From Bifidobacterium mongoliense DSM 21395 (GTDB lineage Bacteria > Actinomycetota > Actinomycetes > Actinomycetales > Bifidobacteriaceae): a stretch of 64,000 bases of DNA. Below are positions 47,257 to 57,291 of this stretch, piece by piece (within the stretch, counting starts at the first letter, position 1; every line of letters begins with the position of its first letter). The DNA lies in assembly GCF_000741285.1 (NCBI RefSeq), contig NZ_JGZE01000004.1, positions 62,001 to 126,000 on the forward strand, given 5' to 3'. The notes under the pieces were generated by a model. The model made no database searches, was not told the origin of the DNA, and was given only the letters and a program-made list of their open reading frames with translations. The position numbers and the translations under genes were made by a program.

Positions 47257-47604
47257 TCAGAAGTTGGAGCCGTTCCAGCCCCAGTCACTGGTCGCGGTGT
47301 AGCGGATGTACGTGCGGTCCTGCGGGATGCCGAGTTCCTGTTGCAGGGCGGCCATGATCGCCTCCGTCAGATGTTCCCAGGCCGAGCCGGGCACCGACCG
47401 TCCGAAGACGTTGACTTCGACGTAGGCCGCGGGCTTGGTGTCGTCGCCGGCGAAGTAGATCGGCATATCGTCCTCGAAGGGGCACATGAGCCACCCCTCC
47501 GACTTGCCCGGCACGGCCGTGATGGCCGCTCCGTAGGCGGCCTTGAGGGCTTCGCGCTGCTCGTGCGTCGTGCTCACCGAAACGTGGGTGTGAATGACCG
47601 GCAT
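47257..47604 (-). CDS. MIF/tautomerase-superfamily protein
   Basis: A 115-residue protein beginning Met-Pro (PVIHTHVSVS), so the catalytic N-terminal proline of the tautomerase/MIF fold is in place. YVEVNVFGRSVPG and the C-terminal DWGWNGSNF match the MIF-like group. AGGAGGAACC directly before the ATG (47604) fixes the start. The substrate in bacteria is unknown; MIF mimicry is possible but only speculative. Confidence 0.85.
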   Translation of the reverse strand: MPVIHTHVSVSTTHEQREALKAAYGAAITAVPGKSEGWLMCPFEDDMPIYFAGDDTKPAAYVEVNVFGRSVPGSAWEHLTEAIMAALQQELGIPQDRTYIRYTATSDWGWNGSNF

Positions 47605-47856
47605 GGTTCCTCCTTGTGACTTGCGCAACGTGATGGTGAGGCGACACCGCGCGTGGTGCGGCGTCGCGCTCATACGACGCTGGTGGGCATCGCCGGGATG
47701 CGCCGCGTCGCATATGCTGCGTCGTTCCCCAGCCTATACGCCGATGCGGAAGGAGGGAGGGCGTCGTCCGATGCGGGCACCGTCGCTGTGCGCATATTGG
47801 GCAGGGCTCATATCGTGCAGCACGGTTATCAGGCAGCCCGTGTTAAATGGAGGACT

Positions 47857-48414
47857 GTGAAAAAGTTGATTGAACAGCTGGTCAAGTTCGGCATCGTCGG
47901 GGCCATCGCCTTCGTCATCGATTGGGGCATCCTCAATCTGTTGGTCGGCGTCTTCCATATGCACAACGTGCTCGCCGGCACGATCTCGTTCCTCGTCTCG
48001 CTGGTATTCAATTATCTGGCGAGCATGAAATACGTCTTCAAGCACCGCGACGACATGGCGCGCTGGATGGAGATCCTCATCTTCTTCGTCGCATCCGCGG
48101 CCGGACTGTTCATGAACGACGTCATCATCTGGCTGAGCACCTACGGCATGAACCACGATGCGTACGTTTCGCAGCATGCGGAGTACCTGCTGCGCACGAA
48201 CATCGGCAAGCTCGTCGCCACGGCCGTCGTCATGGTGTGGAACTTCATCATCCGCAAGTGGCTGCTCGACGACACCCACACCAATGCCATGAATCGCCTC
48301 AAGAGCAAGGATGCCCGGCTCACCGAGGCCGAGTTGCAGGCGAAGTGGGAGCGTAGTTTCGCGCATCGTCTGGGACGCTGGTCCATGGAGCATACGCCGC
48401 ACGGATGGCAATGA
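47857..48414 (+). CDS. GtrA family membrane protein
   Basis: A 185-residue four-helix protein of the GtrA type, implicated in moving lipid-linked sugars across the membrane. KFGIVGAIAFVIDWGILNLL and SFLVSLVFNYLASMKYVF are the typical first helices. The GTG at 47857 has TGGAGG upstream; the longer upstream frame is not supported. The C-terminal 45 residues are charged and cytosolic. Confidence 0.88.
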   Translation: MKKLIEQLVKFGIVGAIAFVIDWGILNLLVGVFHMHNVLAGTISFLVSLVFNYLASMKYVFKHRDDMARWMEILIFFVASAAGLFMNDVIIWLSTYGMNHDAYVSQHAEYLLRTNIGKLVATAVVMVWNFIIRKWLLDDTHTNAMNRLKSKDARLTEAELQAKWERSFAHRLGRWSMEHTPHGWQ

Positions 48415-48547
48415 GCGGATGGGCGCTGGGTATCAGGCGATCAGTATGAAGCGATCAGTATGAAGCACTGAACGCACGGCAATAGTCGCCTGGCAATGGG
48501 CGCCCGGCTCCGCATCGACGACATCCGTGCGTGATGCCGGACCGGGT

Positions 48548-49891
48548 TCAGACCTCGATCGCGGTGAGCGTCGGGGTCTCGGTGCCTTCCTTGATCTGGC
48601 GGAAGCCGATGAAGGCCAGGACCAGCGAGAGGATCGCCAGCACCGAGACGACGAGGAATCCGCCCTGCGAGCCATGGCGGTCGATGAAGACGCCGGCGAT
48701 CGCGGATCCCGCCGAACCTCCCACGGCGTTCATCGCACCCATCCAGGCCATCCCCTCGGTGAAGCGTGTGGGTGGCACGAGGTGCAGCATGAGCTGGTTC
48801 CCGTTGATCCAGGTCGGCGCCTGGCATACGCCGATGATGAGATAGATGATCATGATCACCCACAGGTGGCGGGCGAACAGGAATGAACCGATGCCCAGAT
48901 CAACCACGGCCAGGCAGAAATAGAAGCGCTTCCACAGGGGGATCACCCAGTTCTTCGCGCCGTAGACCAAGGCGCCCATCAGCGAGCTCAGGGAGAAGCA
49001 CGCGAAGACAAGACCGGTGTACTGCTTCATCTGCTGTTCCGTCGCAAAGGCTATGATGGAGATGCTTGCCGCCGACTGGAAGGACCCCAGGCCGAACCAG
49101 GTGACGCAGACCGCGATGAGCCCCGGTCCCCAGATCGAGCTCCGGGCCTTGCCCGTGCCCTTGCCCGTGTCGTTATGCAGCATGGCCGCCCGTTGGTCCT
49201 CGCGTGCCCGGTACTCGGCGCGCGTCATGCCCGCCTGGCGTGCGAGCGTGGTCTGGCTCGGCGGCTCCGTCGTCAGTTCCGTGAGGAACATGAGTGCGCC
49301 GATCACGACGCACAATCCGGTGAACGAGAAGGCTAGGATGCCCGAGATGACGGCCAGACCCGAGGCCAGGGGGTTGCCGATGACCCACATGCACTCGTCG
49401 AATACGCCCGATAGGCCCAACGCCCGGTCCGTCCTCACCCGGTCGCCTTTGAGCATATGCGTCCAGCGGCTGCGGCTCATGGCGCCCCACGGCGGTATCG
49501 CCGCCATGAACGGGACGATGCAGTACAGGATCCACGCGGGCACGCGGGCCGTGATGCACGAGACCAGGGACATCGCCGCGACGATCCAGACGAGGATGGT
49601 GGGGATCGAGACCTGATGCTGACCGAATTTATCGACCAGTTTGCCCAGCACCGGACCCGTGACGGCCAGGGCGATCGCCTGGACGGCGGTCAGTGAGCCG
49701 GCGAGCGTGTAGTTGCCGTAGTAATGCTGCACGGCGATGGTGATGGTCATGCCGACCATGGGGAAGGGCATGCAGGCGATGACGGAGCCGATCGAGAAGC
49801 GCGCCGCGTGCGGCATGCGCAACAGTTCCGCATATCCGCCGAACAGGCGGCGTACGGCCGCGTTGAGACCTGCGATGGTGGGGTGAACCAT
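48548..49891 (-). CDS. MFS transporter
   Basis: A 447-residue, roughly 12-helix major facilitator with a long cytosolic loop (about 205-245) between the halves. The substrate is not recognisable. The ATG at 49891 follows AAAGGAG with ideal spacing; the 34-codon upstream extension is unsupported. It stands alone between gtrA (convergent) and a divergent phosphatase gene. Confidence 0.85.
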   Translation of the reverse strand: MVHPTIAGLNAAVRRLFGGYAELLRMPHAARFSIGSVIACMPFPMVGMTITIAVQHYYGNYTLAGSLTAVQAIALAVTGPVLGKLVDKFGQHQVSIPTILVWIVAAMSLVSCITARVPAWILYCIVPFMAAIPPWGAMSRSRWTHMLKGDRVRTDRALGLSGVFDECMWVIGNPLASGLAVISGILAFSFTGLCVVIGALMFLTELTTEPPSQTTLARQAGMTRAEYRAREDQRAAMLHNDTGKGTGKARSSIWGPGLIAVCVTWFGLGSFQSAASISIIAFATEQQMKQYTGLVFACFSLSSLMGALVYGAKNWVIPLWKRFYFCLAVVDLGIGSFLFARHLWVIMIIYLIIGVCQAPTWINGNQLMLHLVPPTRFTEGMAWMGAMNAVGGSAGSAIAGVFIDRHGSQGGFLVVSVLAILSLVLAFIGFRQIKEGTETPTLTAIEV

Positions 49892-50110
49892 GATGGCTCC
49901 TTTCCGTAGGACCTGGCGATCGATGGTCGAGGTGGGTGGATGGGTGGGTGGCGGGTGCGGCCGTGCGGCGCCGCCGCGTCGAAGACACAGCAACTGTAAT
50001 CGCCGGTAAGGTCATGACACGCGCTAGATTGGGACCGGGAGCGAAATCCGATTTCCGGCTTTCCCGGCCATGTCCGAGGAGCGCCGGACCAGTGTCGAAA
50101 GGCTTGAGGC

Positions 50111-50770
50111 ATGCCCATCACCACCATCCATTTCGTGAGGCATGGCAAGGTGTTCAATCCGGATCATCTGCTCTACGAGCGGCTGCCCGGATTCCATCTC
50201 TCCGACCGGGGTCGCCGGATGGCGCGTGCCACGGCACGGTTCATCGCGGCCGATCCGGACATGAGCCGCTCCACGACCGTCTACGCTTCGCCGCTGGACC
50301 GCACGCGCGAGACCGCCGAGGAGATCCTTACGGCCCTCAACGCCCGACGGGCAGAACAGGGGCTGCCGACGCTGGATCTGGTCACCGACGACCGGCTCAT
50401 CGAGGCGGGCAACGAGTTCCGCGGCCGGCGGATCGGGCACGGTGACGGGGCGCTGTGGCATGGCCGCAACCTCGCTCTGGTAAATAACCTGTGGAAGCCG
50501 AGTTGGGGCGAGAGTTACGCGAGCATCGCCGACCGGGTCGGCAGGTTCGCTCAGGAGCAGGTGTGGCGCCACCCCGGCGAGCATCTCATCGTCGTCAGCC
50601 ATGAGTCGCCGATATGGTCCTACCGGCATCTGTTGGAGACGGGGCACCCGGAGCACAACATGCTGCTGCGCCACACGGCTCTCGCGTCGGTGACCTCGAT
50701 CTCCTACGACAGTGAGACCGGTCGCGTGGTCGGCATCGCATACGCGGACCCCGCTGCGGACGTCGAATGA
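50111..50770 (+). CDS. histidine phosphatase family protein
   Basis: A 219-residue phosphoglycerate-mutase-like enzyme with FVRHGKVFNP (phosphohistidine), a second arginine in SPLDRTRETAEE and the second histidine in VVSHESPIW. The substrate is unknown; small phosphorylated metabolites are usual. GAGG about four bases upstream of the ATG. Confidence 0.88.
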   Translation: MPITTIHFVRHGKVFNPDHLLYERLPGFHLSDRGRRMARATARFIAADPDMSRSTTVYASPLDRTRETAEEILTALNARRAEQGLPTLDLVTDDRLIEAGNEFRGRRIGHGDGALWHGRNLALVNNLWKPSWGESYASIADRVGRFAQEQVWRHPGEHLIVVSHESPIWSYRHLLETGHPEHNMLLRHTALASVTSISYDSETGRVVGIAYADPAADVE

Positions 50771-50866
50771 GTCGGTCGGTGGTCGGGCGGGGTTCCTGTA
50801 TTTGTGGATTACAGTGGTATCGGGCCGCGGATGCGGCGACACACGACGTCAAGCAAAGGAGCTGAT

Positions 50867-51907
50867 ATGGCATCGGCGACATTGGATTTCGAGGACGCCT
50901 CGATAGCGCGGGTCGCGCTGCTGGATGAGGTGCGGGAGGCTGCCGTCGCGGGGGTCCGGCTTATGGATCTGTGGCCGCTCGACGCGGTGAAGCTGGGCCA
51001 TGATGCCCAGTACACGGAGAATAGGCAGGTGCGGGTCACCCGTGCCATCGCGGGGCTGATCACGGGCCAGGAGGTGACGATGCCCGATGCCGAATTCGTG
51101 TATGAAGGCGCCGACGAGATACCCGGCCGCCCCCAGGAGATCGTCGAGGCGCTGCTCGCCGCCAATGAGGCCTGCGACACGGTGGCCGGATATTCGGCCA
51201 CGGGGGATACGACGTTGGTGATGAGGGCCGCCGGCGCACTCAAGGTCGCGTGGGATGAGGACACCGTGCACGCCGTGGCCGAGGCACTCGCCTACATCGA
51301 GGAAGGTATCGGCGCGTCCGTTCCGGGGTCGGCGTCCGGATCAGGTGACGTCCCGGGGGCCGCTGCGAGTGATGGCGACGGCGACGGCACCCGGCCACTC
51401 GACGCCGGTATGCGTACGGTCGACGGCGGAGTCGACATCGAGGCGGTGGCCCAGCGTTTCGCCACGGTGGCGACGGCCTGCAATGGGGTGATGGGCGTCA
51501 TCGAGAACGGCATTCCCGCCGCCGATCGTGGTGATGACACCGCCGCCGGGCTGCGCCGTGCCCACATGGTGCTGCCGGTCATGCTGTATGCGGCCGAATT
51601 GTGCGAGCGTCTGGCCATCCCGCCGGTCTACTGGGGGAGGCGTGAGTTTCTCGATATGCTCGCCGTGCATGAGAAGGTCGTGTCGCTCGGCGGTCATGGC
51701 GCGGAGGAGTTCGCCCGGTGCATCGCCCCGCTTGCCGGCGCCGAATGGGATCGTCACCGTGAGGATCTGCTGTGGGATCCCGAGGAGGCGAAGAAGCGGG
51801 CGAAAGAGGATGACGCCCGCAGGAATCGGGAGGCGTTGGCCGCCAAATTCGCGCATGTGCCGGAGGGCTCCGGCACCGAATCAGGCGGCGACATGCCTCA
51901 CCGCTGA
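50867..51907 (+). CDS. hypothetical protein
   Basis: A 346-residue acidic protein with no recognised domain. Residues about 1-155 and 195-320 look helical and globular, separated by a Gly/Ser/Ala/Asp linker of about 35 residues. The C-terminus has a charged EEAKKRAKEDDARRNREAL helix. No signal peptide or membrane segment. AAAGGAGC lies upstream of the ATG. Its stop overlaps the convergent DUF805 gene by 10 bp. Confidence 0.7.
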   Translation: MASATLDFEDASIARVALLDEVREAAVAGVRLMDLWPLDAVKLGHDAQYTENRQVRVTRAIAGLITGQEVTMPDAEFVYEGADEIPGRPQEIVEALLAANEACDTVAGYSATGDTTLVMRAAGALKVAWDEDTVHAVAEALAYIEEGIGASVPGSASGSGDVPGAAASDGDGDGTRPLDAGMRTVDGGVDIEAVAQRFATVATACNGVMGVIENGIPAADRGDDTAAGLRRAHMVLPVMLYAAELCERLAIPPVYWGRREFLDMLAVHEKVVSLGGHGAEEFARCIAPLAGAEWDRHREDLLWDPEEAKKRAKEDDARRNREALAAKFAHVPEGSGTESGGDMPHR

Positions 51908-52800
51908 GGGCCGGGGGTGGGGATGGTGCCCGGTCCCTGCGGGTAACCGCCGTACTGGTAGGGTGGCATTCCTGCAGGCTGGGCGTCGTCGTCGAACCTG
52001 GCGCCGGCCGGATTGCTGGAGGCCGTCGCGAAGATGATCCAGCTGATGAGCGAGGCCACCCAGCACAGCACCGCCAGCAGTATCCAGATCAGCGCGCCGA
52101 TACCAATCGTTCGCGCCCAGTCCGAGGAGCCGGTGTGCATGCCGAACGCGGAGCCGAGGCCGAAGATGAACTGCGCTGCGCCGATCAAGACCAGGAATAA
52201 GCCTGCGAAGGAAAGTCCCGAGGGCAGGGCGGCCCACCAACCCGAACGGTTTGAGTCGTGCAGGCGTCGCACCAGTACGGCCAGCATGGGCAGGAAGGTC
52301 GCCAGACTCCATAATGAGGACAGCCAATCAAGACCATTGCGCGACATCTCACCGAGCCACGACAGCACGACGCTGACGATGACATACCCCAGAATCGCCC
52401 ACCAGAACTCACTGCGTGAGGCGCGTCCGCTGAACACCACGTACTTGCGGAAGAATCGGGTCACGGCTTCCTGCGGCGGGCACCCGTAATAGGGCTTGTT
52501 CAGCGGGGGCACCATCGTATCCGGTGCGGCACCCATGGTGAGGCCCGCCTGCTGCCACATCGGGGTGCCGGCGGGTTGGCCGTAGTTCGGTCCACCGGCG
52601 TTGGGTTGGCCGTACCCAGGTTGGCTGTAACCAGGTTGGCCGTAGGACGGTTGGCCATACTGCGGAGTCTGGGGAGTGGTCTGCGGAGGGACCTGGGGCT
52701 GCCCGTACGGTTGTCCGTACTGCTGGCCGTAAGGCTGTCCGGGAGCCTGTGGCTCGGAGTCCGCTCCGGTGCCATTGGGGTCAATATGTTCGTTCGTCAT
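51898..52800 (-). CDS. DUF805 family membrane protein with Gln/Tyr/Gly-rich N-terminus
   Basis: 300 residues. The N-terminal 90 are repeats of the GQPYGQ/YGQPGY type, of the kind that forms disordered, self-associating tails. Residues about 120-265 form the DUF805 core with four helices and the RASRSEFWWAILG and RRLHDSNRSGWWA motifs. The family's function is unknown. AAAGGAAG precedes the ATG at 52800. Confidence 0.87.
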   Translation of the reverse strand: MTNEHIDPNGTGADSEPQAPGQPYGQQYGQPYGQPQVPPQTTPQTPQYGQPSYGQPGYSQPGYGQPNAGGPNYGQPAGTPMWQQAGLTMGAAPDTMVPPLNKPYYGCPPQEAVTRFFRKYVVFSGRASRSEFWWAILGYVIVSVVLSWLGEMSRNGLDWLSSLWSLATFLPMLAVLVRRLHDSNRSGWWAALPSGLSFAGLFLVLIGAAQFIFGLGSAFGMHTGSSDWARTIGIGALIWILLAVLCWVASLISWIIFATASSNPAGARFDDDAQPAGMPPYQYGGYPQGPGTIPTPGPQR

Positions 52801-52988
52801 CGATCTTCCTTTCCATAGCAATCGCTGATGGAGATACGCTCCCTTGTTGCCCCATTGTCGCAGATGATGAGGTCAGTGCATCGATTCAGTCCACAGGCGA
52901 AGATCCGCGGCGGGGACGCGGTGCCCGGCCCTATCGCGTAGCAGTTCCCGGATTATCGCCCGGCACCACCGGACACGCGAGCCGGGTT

Positions 52989-53882
52989 CTATGATGCACG
53001 CCGGCTGCGGTCATGCCGAGGGGTCTCGCCGTCGGCCCCGAGGATGAGCCGCTCGCACAGACTCACCAGCGCCAGCAGGACACCCGTCTCGAGGATGATG
53101 ACGAGCGCGGCGGCGAAGATCGGCGGGGTGCGGAAGGAGTTGAACGCCGCCTGCAGCCAGATGCCCAGTCCGTTGCGGGCTCCGAGATACTCGGCGGTGA
53201 CGGCCGTGCCACATACATAGGCCGCGCTGATGCGGATGCCGCCGAAGACCTGTCGCCCCGCGACCCGCAGCTTCACATGCCACAGGGTCCAGGCGGGCGT
53301 GGCCCCGCAGGTGAGCGCGACGTCCTCGTAGAAGCGGGGGACGGCGATCAGCCCCCGGCAGGTCTGCACGGCGATGGGGAAGACGGCCAACACAGCCACC
53401 AGCACGACCTTGCCCGTGGGTTCGAAGCCGAACCAGATCATGAACAAAGGGGCGATGGCGATGAGGGGAATGGTCTGGGCGGCCACCAGCAATGGATAGA
53501 GCGCCCGGTTGAACAGTGAGAAGCGGTAGAGGCCCACGCCGATCAGGATGCCCGAAATCACGGCGATGAGAAATCCCAGCACGGTCTCGTAGGTGGTGAC
53601 CGCGGTGGCTGCGAGCAGATCGGGCCACGTATCCGCCATCGACCGCACGATCTGGGTGGGCGAGGCTAAGGTGCGCTCGCTGACCCAGCCCAAGCGCACC
53701 GATGCCTCCCACGCCACCAGCAGCAGCACGATGCTGACGGTGGGTGGCCATACGGCGCTCGCGATGGCCGCGTGTCGGCGGTGCGGGGACATCGAGTTGC
53801 CCGGGTTGCCTGGGTTGCCCGGGCCGTGATGGCCGCTCGGGGCGTCGTCCATGGCGGCCCGATCCAGTACGGGCGTGGTCAC
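52989..53882 (-). CDS. ABC transporter permease (NitT/TauT/ThiX-like)
   Basis: A 297-residue permease with about six helices and the EAA-type loop ALTCGATPAWTLWHVKLR. It starts at a GTG overlapping the stop of the binding-protein gene (GTGA), so they are co-translated. No ATPase gene follows; the missing subunit must be encoded elsewhere or shared. Confidence 0.87.
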   Translation of the reverse strand: MTTPVLDRAAMDDAPSGHHGPGNPGNPGNSMSPHRRHAAIASAVWPPTVSIVLLLVAWEASVRLGWVSERTLASPTQIVRSMADTWPDLLAATAVTTYETVLGFLIAVISGILIGVGLYRFSLFNRALYPLLVAAQTIPLIAIAPLFMIWFGFEPTGKVVLVAVLAVFPIAVQTCRGLIAVPRFYEDVALTCGATPAWTLWHVKLRVAGRQVFGGIRISAAYVCGTAVTAEYLGARNGLGIWLQAAFNSFRTPPIFAAALVIILETGVLLALVSLCERLILGADGETPRHDRSRRAS

Positions 53883-54937
53883 CGCAGATACTCGTTGGTC
53901 GCCAGATCGGCGGCCTTCGGGGCGCTCGCCGGGTTGTGCCCGTCGTTGTCACGGTAGGTGCCGGCGTGGTACTGGAAGTCGAGGTAGGGCTGGGCCTGGC
54001 TGAGATCGGTGGCGGCGGCGATGCGCTTCGGGTCGTCGGTGCTCCAGTAACGCTGCTTGATGATTGCGTCCATCGAAGCGTTCACCAGCGCGGGGTCGAG
54101 CAGTGCGGACTTGTTGCGATTGATGAGGATGTCGGAGGCCTGCTTGGGGTGGCTCAGGGCGTAGTCGTATCCCTTGCGCGCGGCGGTGAGGAACGAGGTG
54201 AGCGCGGTTCGGTGCTGGGGATCCTTGAGCCAGGAGGCCTTCACGGCGTAACCCAGCTGGTCCGGATTGCCCGGCACGCCCCAGTCGGAGGCGACGAAGC
54301 AGTGCAGTGCGGGGCCGTCGAGCTTGCTCTGCACTTCTTCCCATGTGGCGTAGAAGCCGCCGAAGTCGCCCTTGCCGCTGGTCAGCGTCGAGAAGGTGTT
54401 CGTGCCGGCCGTGGCGGTCGAGAACTTGCCCGTGCCGCCGGCGTGCTTGATCATCTGGGCCACCACGGCGTTCTGCTCCGCCGAGCCGAAGCTGACGAAG
54501 GTCTTGCCGGAGAGGTCCTTGGGGGTGACGATGTCCTTGCGGCTGGCGAGCGCGCACCAACGTGCCGCGGGCTTTTGCGTCAGGTCGAAGACGAAGGAGA
54601 GGTCGGCCCCCTTCGCGTTGAAGGCCGCGACGTTGCTCAGGGTGGTGAAGCCGACGTTCGCCACGCCGTTCTCGACGCTCGTCTCCGCGCCGGCCTGTGC
54701 GGTGGGCAGGATGGAGACGTCGACGCCGGACTGCTTGAAGTAGTCCAGTTCTTGGGCGACGTAGAGTCCGATGTGGTTGGTGTTCGGCGTCCAGTCGAGC
54801 ATGAACGAGATCTTCGGTGTGCCGGAGCCGGAATCCGTGGCGGTATCGGATCCGCACCCGCCCATCGGGGCGATCAGTGCAGCGGCGGCGAATGCCGCTG
54901 CGGCGGAACGGATGATGGTATGCAATGCCTGACGCAT
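53879..54937 (-). CDS. ABC transporter substrate-binding lipoprotein (NMT1/ThiY-like)
   Basis: 352 residues with a signal peptide and lipobox ending at Cys28 (PMGGC). The mature part starts ISFMLDWTPNTNHIGLYVAQELDYFK, the pattern of NMT1/ThiY-type binding proteins for thiamine precursors. No THI-box/TPP riboswitch could be found in the 281 bp upstream, so thiamine-pathway assignment is only tentative. AAGGTGAA precedes the ATG by about eight bases. Confidence 0.85.
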   Translation of the reverse strand: MRQALHTIIRSAAAAFAAAALIAPMGGCGSDTATDSGSGTPKISFMLDWTPNTNHIGLYVAQELDYFKQSGVDVSILPTAQAGAETSVENGVANVGFTTLSNVAAFNAKGADLSFVFDLTQKPAARWCALASRKDIVTPKDLSGKTFVSFGSAEQNAVVAQMIKHAGGTGKFSTATAGTNTFSTLTSGKGDFGGFYATWEEVQSKLDGPALHCFVASDWGVPGNPDQLGYAVKASWLKDPQHRTALTSFLTAARKGYDYALSHPKQASDILINRNKSALLDPALVNASMDAIIKQRYWSTDDPKRIAAATDLSQAQPYLDFQYHAGTYRDNDGHNPASAPKAADLATNEYLR

Positions 54938-55218
54938 AAGCGTTCACCTTGTCTTCGCGACGTGCGCGAAATCATGGCCCGGCGCGTCGGCGCGGAAAGG
55001 TGAGGAGTCCGCGTGATGTGCCGGGCCGCTTGTCCCGCCACGCTCGACATGCGGCGCTTCGGGACGGAATAGTGGTCTGTGCTAGCTATGCGCGGCTGCT
55101 GCCACCAGCCACGCGAACACCGACGAGTATAGCCTCCCAGGTCGCCATCGGGCCGTCGGTCGTGGGCGAACGGTCGATGGCTGCCGCCACGTCCGAGTTG
55201 CGCGGCACAATAGGGCCT

Positions 55219-56748
55219 ATGACACAAGCCGAAAACGCACATGACGATATCCCCGAGATGCCACGCGACGTACGCGTTCGTTTCTGCCCCTCCCCGACGG
55301 GCACGCCCCATGTGGGCATGATTCGCACCGCCCTGTTCAACTGGGCGGAGGCCCGTCACACACACGGCACCTTCGTGTTCCGCATCGAGGACACCGATGC
55401 GCATCGCGACAGCGAGGAGAGCTACGACCAGATTCTCGATGCCCTGCATTGGCTCGGCATCGACTGGGATGAGGGCCTCGAGGTCGGTGGCCCCGACGGG
55501 CCGTACCGCCAGTCCGAGCGCAGTGAGATCTACGCCGATGTGGCGAAGCGGCTGCTCGAGGCCGGCTACGCCTACGAGTCCTACTCGACCTCCGAGGAGA
55601 TCGAGGCACGCAATGTGGCTGCCGGCCGGCCGAAGGCCTTTGGCTACGACGGCTACGATCGCGATCTCAGCGACGAGCAGAAGGCGGCGTTCCGCGCCGA
55701 GGGCCGCAAGCCCGCCCTACGCGTGCGCATGCCCGATGAGGATGTGGCCTTCGACGATCTCATCCGCGGCCGCATCGAATTCAAGGCTGGCTCCGTGCCG
55801 GACTATGTGATCGTGCGCCCCAACGGCGACCCGCTGTACACGCTCACCAACCCGGTCGATGACGCCATGATGCGCATCAACGTCGTGCTGCGCGGCGAGG
55901 ATCTGCTCAGCTCCACTCCGCGCCAGATCGTGCTGTACCGCTATCTCATGAAGCTTGGCGTGGCCAAGGAGATGCCGTTGTTCGGCCACATGCCCTACGT
56001 CATGGGCAAGGGCAAGAAGAAGCTGTCGAAGCGCGACCCGGAGTCGAACCTCTTCCTCCACCGCGACCATGGCTTCATCCGCGAGGGACTGCTCAACTAC
56101 CTGGCGTTGCTCGGCTGGTCCATCGCCCCCGATCGCGACGTCTTCTCCATGGAGGAGATGGTCGAGCACTTCGACGTGCGCGACGTGAAGGCGAATCCCG
56201 CCCACTTCGACATCGACAAGGCCATTTCTATCAACGCGGAGCATATCCGCATGCTCGAGCCGCAGGACTTCCTCAACCGCTCGGTGCCGTACCTGCATCG
56301 CGACGGGGTCGTCTCCGCCGACTCGTGGGATGCGTTGACCGACCGTGAGCGCGAGGTGCTGCAAGCGGCCGCGCCGCTGGTCCAGCCCCGGGTGCGCCTC
56401 CTCGGCGAGGTCTCCGGCATGGTGGCGAGCCTGCTGAGCGGGGAGGAGTACATCGAGCCCGCGCCCGACGCCCGCAAGCAGCTCAAGGATTCCGCCGCCG
56501 ACGTGCTCGACCGGACGATCGCCGCGCTCGAAGGCGTGGACGACGCCGCATGGTCCACCGACTCGCTGCACGAACTCCTGGATCGCGTGTTGGTCGAGGA
56601 GGGGGGCATCAAGCCCCGCCTGGCCTTCGGCCCGATTCGCGTGGCGGTCTCCGGACGCCGCGTTTCGCCCCCGCTGTTCGAGTCGATGGCCATCATCGGC
56701 AAGCCCCTGACCTTGGCGCGTCTGCGCGGTCTGCGCGCTCATCTGTGA
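55219..56748 (+). CDS. gltX: glutamyl-tRNA synthetase
   Basis: Charges tRNA-Glu (and probably tRNA-Gln, later amidated). 509 residues with the HIGH-type motif [16 protein letters not shown] and the KMSKS equivalent KKLSKRD. The ATG at 55219 has no good ribosome binding site, and CACAAT (55206-55211) ends seven bases before it, so a leaderless mRNA is possible. Genes for tRNA-Glu and tRNA-Gln lie 0.3 kb downstream. Confidence 0.95.
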   Translation: MTQAENAHDDIPEMPRDVRVRFCPSPTGTPHVGMIRTALFNWAEARHTHGTFVFRIEDTDAHRDSEESYDQILDALHWLGIDWDEGLEVGGPDGPYRQSERSEIYADVAKRLLEAGYAYESYSTSEEIEARNVAAGRPKAFGYDGYDRDLSDEQKAAFRAEGRKPALRVRMPDEDVAFDDLIRGRIEFKAGSVPDYVIVRPNGDPLYTLTNPVDDAMMRINVVLRGEDLLSSTPRQIVLYRYLMKLGVAKEMPLFGHMPYVMGKGKKKLSKRDPESNLFLHRDHGFIREGLLNYLALLGWSIAPDRDVFSMEEMVEHFDVRDVKANPAHFDIDKAISINAEHIRMLEPQDFLNRSVPYLHRDGVVSADSWDALTDREREVLQAAAPLVQPRVRLLGEVSGMVASLLSGEEYIEPAPDARKQLKDSAADVLDRTIAALEGVDDAAWSTDSLHELLDRVLVEEGGIKPRLAFGPIRVAVSGRRVSPPLFESMAIIGKPLTLARLRGLRAHL

Positions 56749-57061
56749 GGGCTGCCGGCGTTCGGTGAGTTTCCGGACTTGTGCCGGCCGTGCGTCTCAA
56801 CCGCATGCGGTCGGTGCTTCGTCTCAACCGTGTATGGCCGGTGCCGGTCTCGTGTTGTCTCCGACATTGCCGCGTCTTACCGCCAGCCGTGTGTCCGACA
56901 CTCGCCTCGTCTTCCGCACCTGCCATGTGTTGCCGCAGGCCTCGTCTTCGGTGCTGGTCACGTGTTACCGTCGGCCTGACGTTCGACACGCCGGTTTGAT
57001 ATAACCGGCGTCACTGGGTATAGTCATTAGCTGTTGCCTGAGAAGGTGGCAGATAATTTAA
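56749..57061. repeat. 313-bp gap with degenerate tandem repeats
   Basis: From about 56785 to 56980 an imperfect unit of roughly 28-31 bp recurs, with cores such as CGTCTCAACCG, CGTCTTACCG, CGTCTTCCGCA and CGTCTTCGGTG alternating with CATGTGTTGCCG and CACGTGTTACCG. No gene is seen. A possible promoter for the tRNAs lies at its right end. Confidence 0.5.
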
Positions 57062-57134
57062 GCCTCCATCGTCTAGCGGTCTAGGACTACGCCCTCTCAC
57101 GGCGCCAACACCGGTTCAAATCCGGTTGGAGGTA
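57062..57134 (+). tRNA. tRNA-Glu (anticodon CTC)
   Basis: The acceptor stem GCCTCCA (57062-57068) pairs with TGGAGGT (57127-57133). The anticodon loop is CTCTCAC within CGCC/GGCG, and the T-arm is CCGGTTCAAATCCGG. CCA is not encoded. Reads GAG. Confidence 0.95.
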
Positions 57135-57177
57135 CGCAAGGTATCCCGTTCGGAAACGAATGGAGTATCTGAGCCAT

Positions 57178-57249
57178 TGGGGTATGGTGTAATTGGCAAC
57201 ACGGCAGTTTCTGGTACTGTTGTTCTTGGTTCGAGTCCAGGTACCCCAG
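57178..57249 (+). tRNA. tRNA-Gln (anticodon CTG)
   Basis: The acceptor stem TGGGGTA (57178-57184) pairs with TACCCCA (57242-57248). The anticodon loop TTCTGGT gives CTG, and the T-arm contains GGTTCGAGTCC. Reads CAG. Confidence 0.95.
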
Positions 57250-57259
57250 CCAATCATTC

Positions 57260-57291
57260 CGAATCGTTGAGTTTCAACGGTTCGGTTTTTT
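57260..57291 (+). terminator. terminator of the tRNA-Glu/tRNA-Gln transcript
   Basis: CGAATCGTTGA (57260-57270) and TCAACGGTTCG (57274-57284) form a stem with one mismatch, followed by GTTTTTT (T6 at 57286-57291). Confidence 0.9.

Noticed and set aside
54938-55218. TPP riboswitch upstream of the ThiY-like gene
   Set aside because: None of the conserved THI-box segments (for example CTGAGA) could be found on the minus strand.
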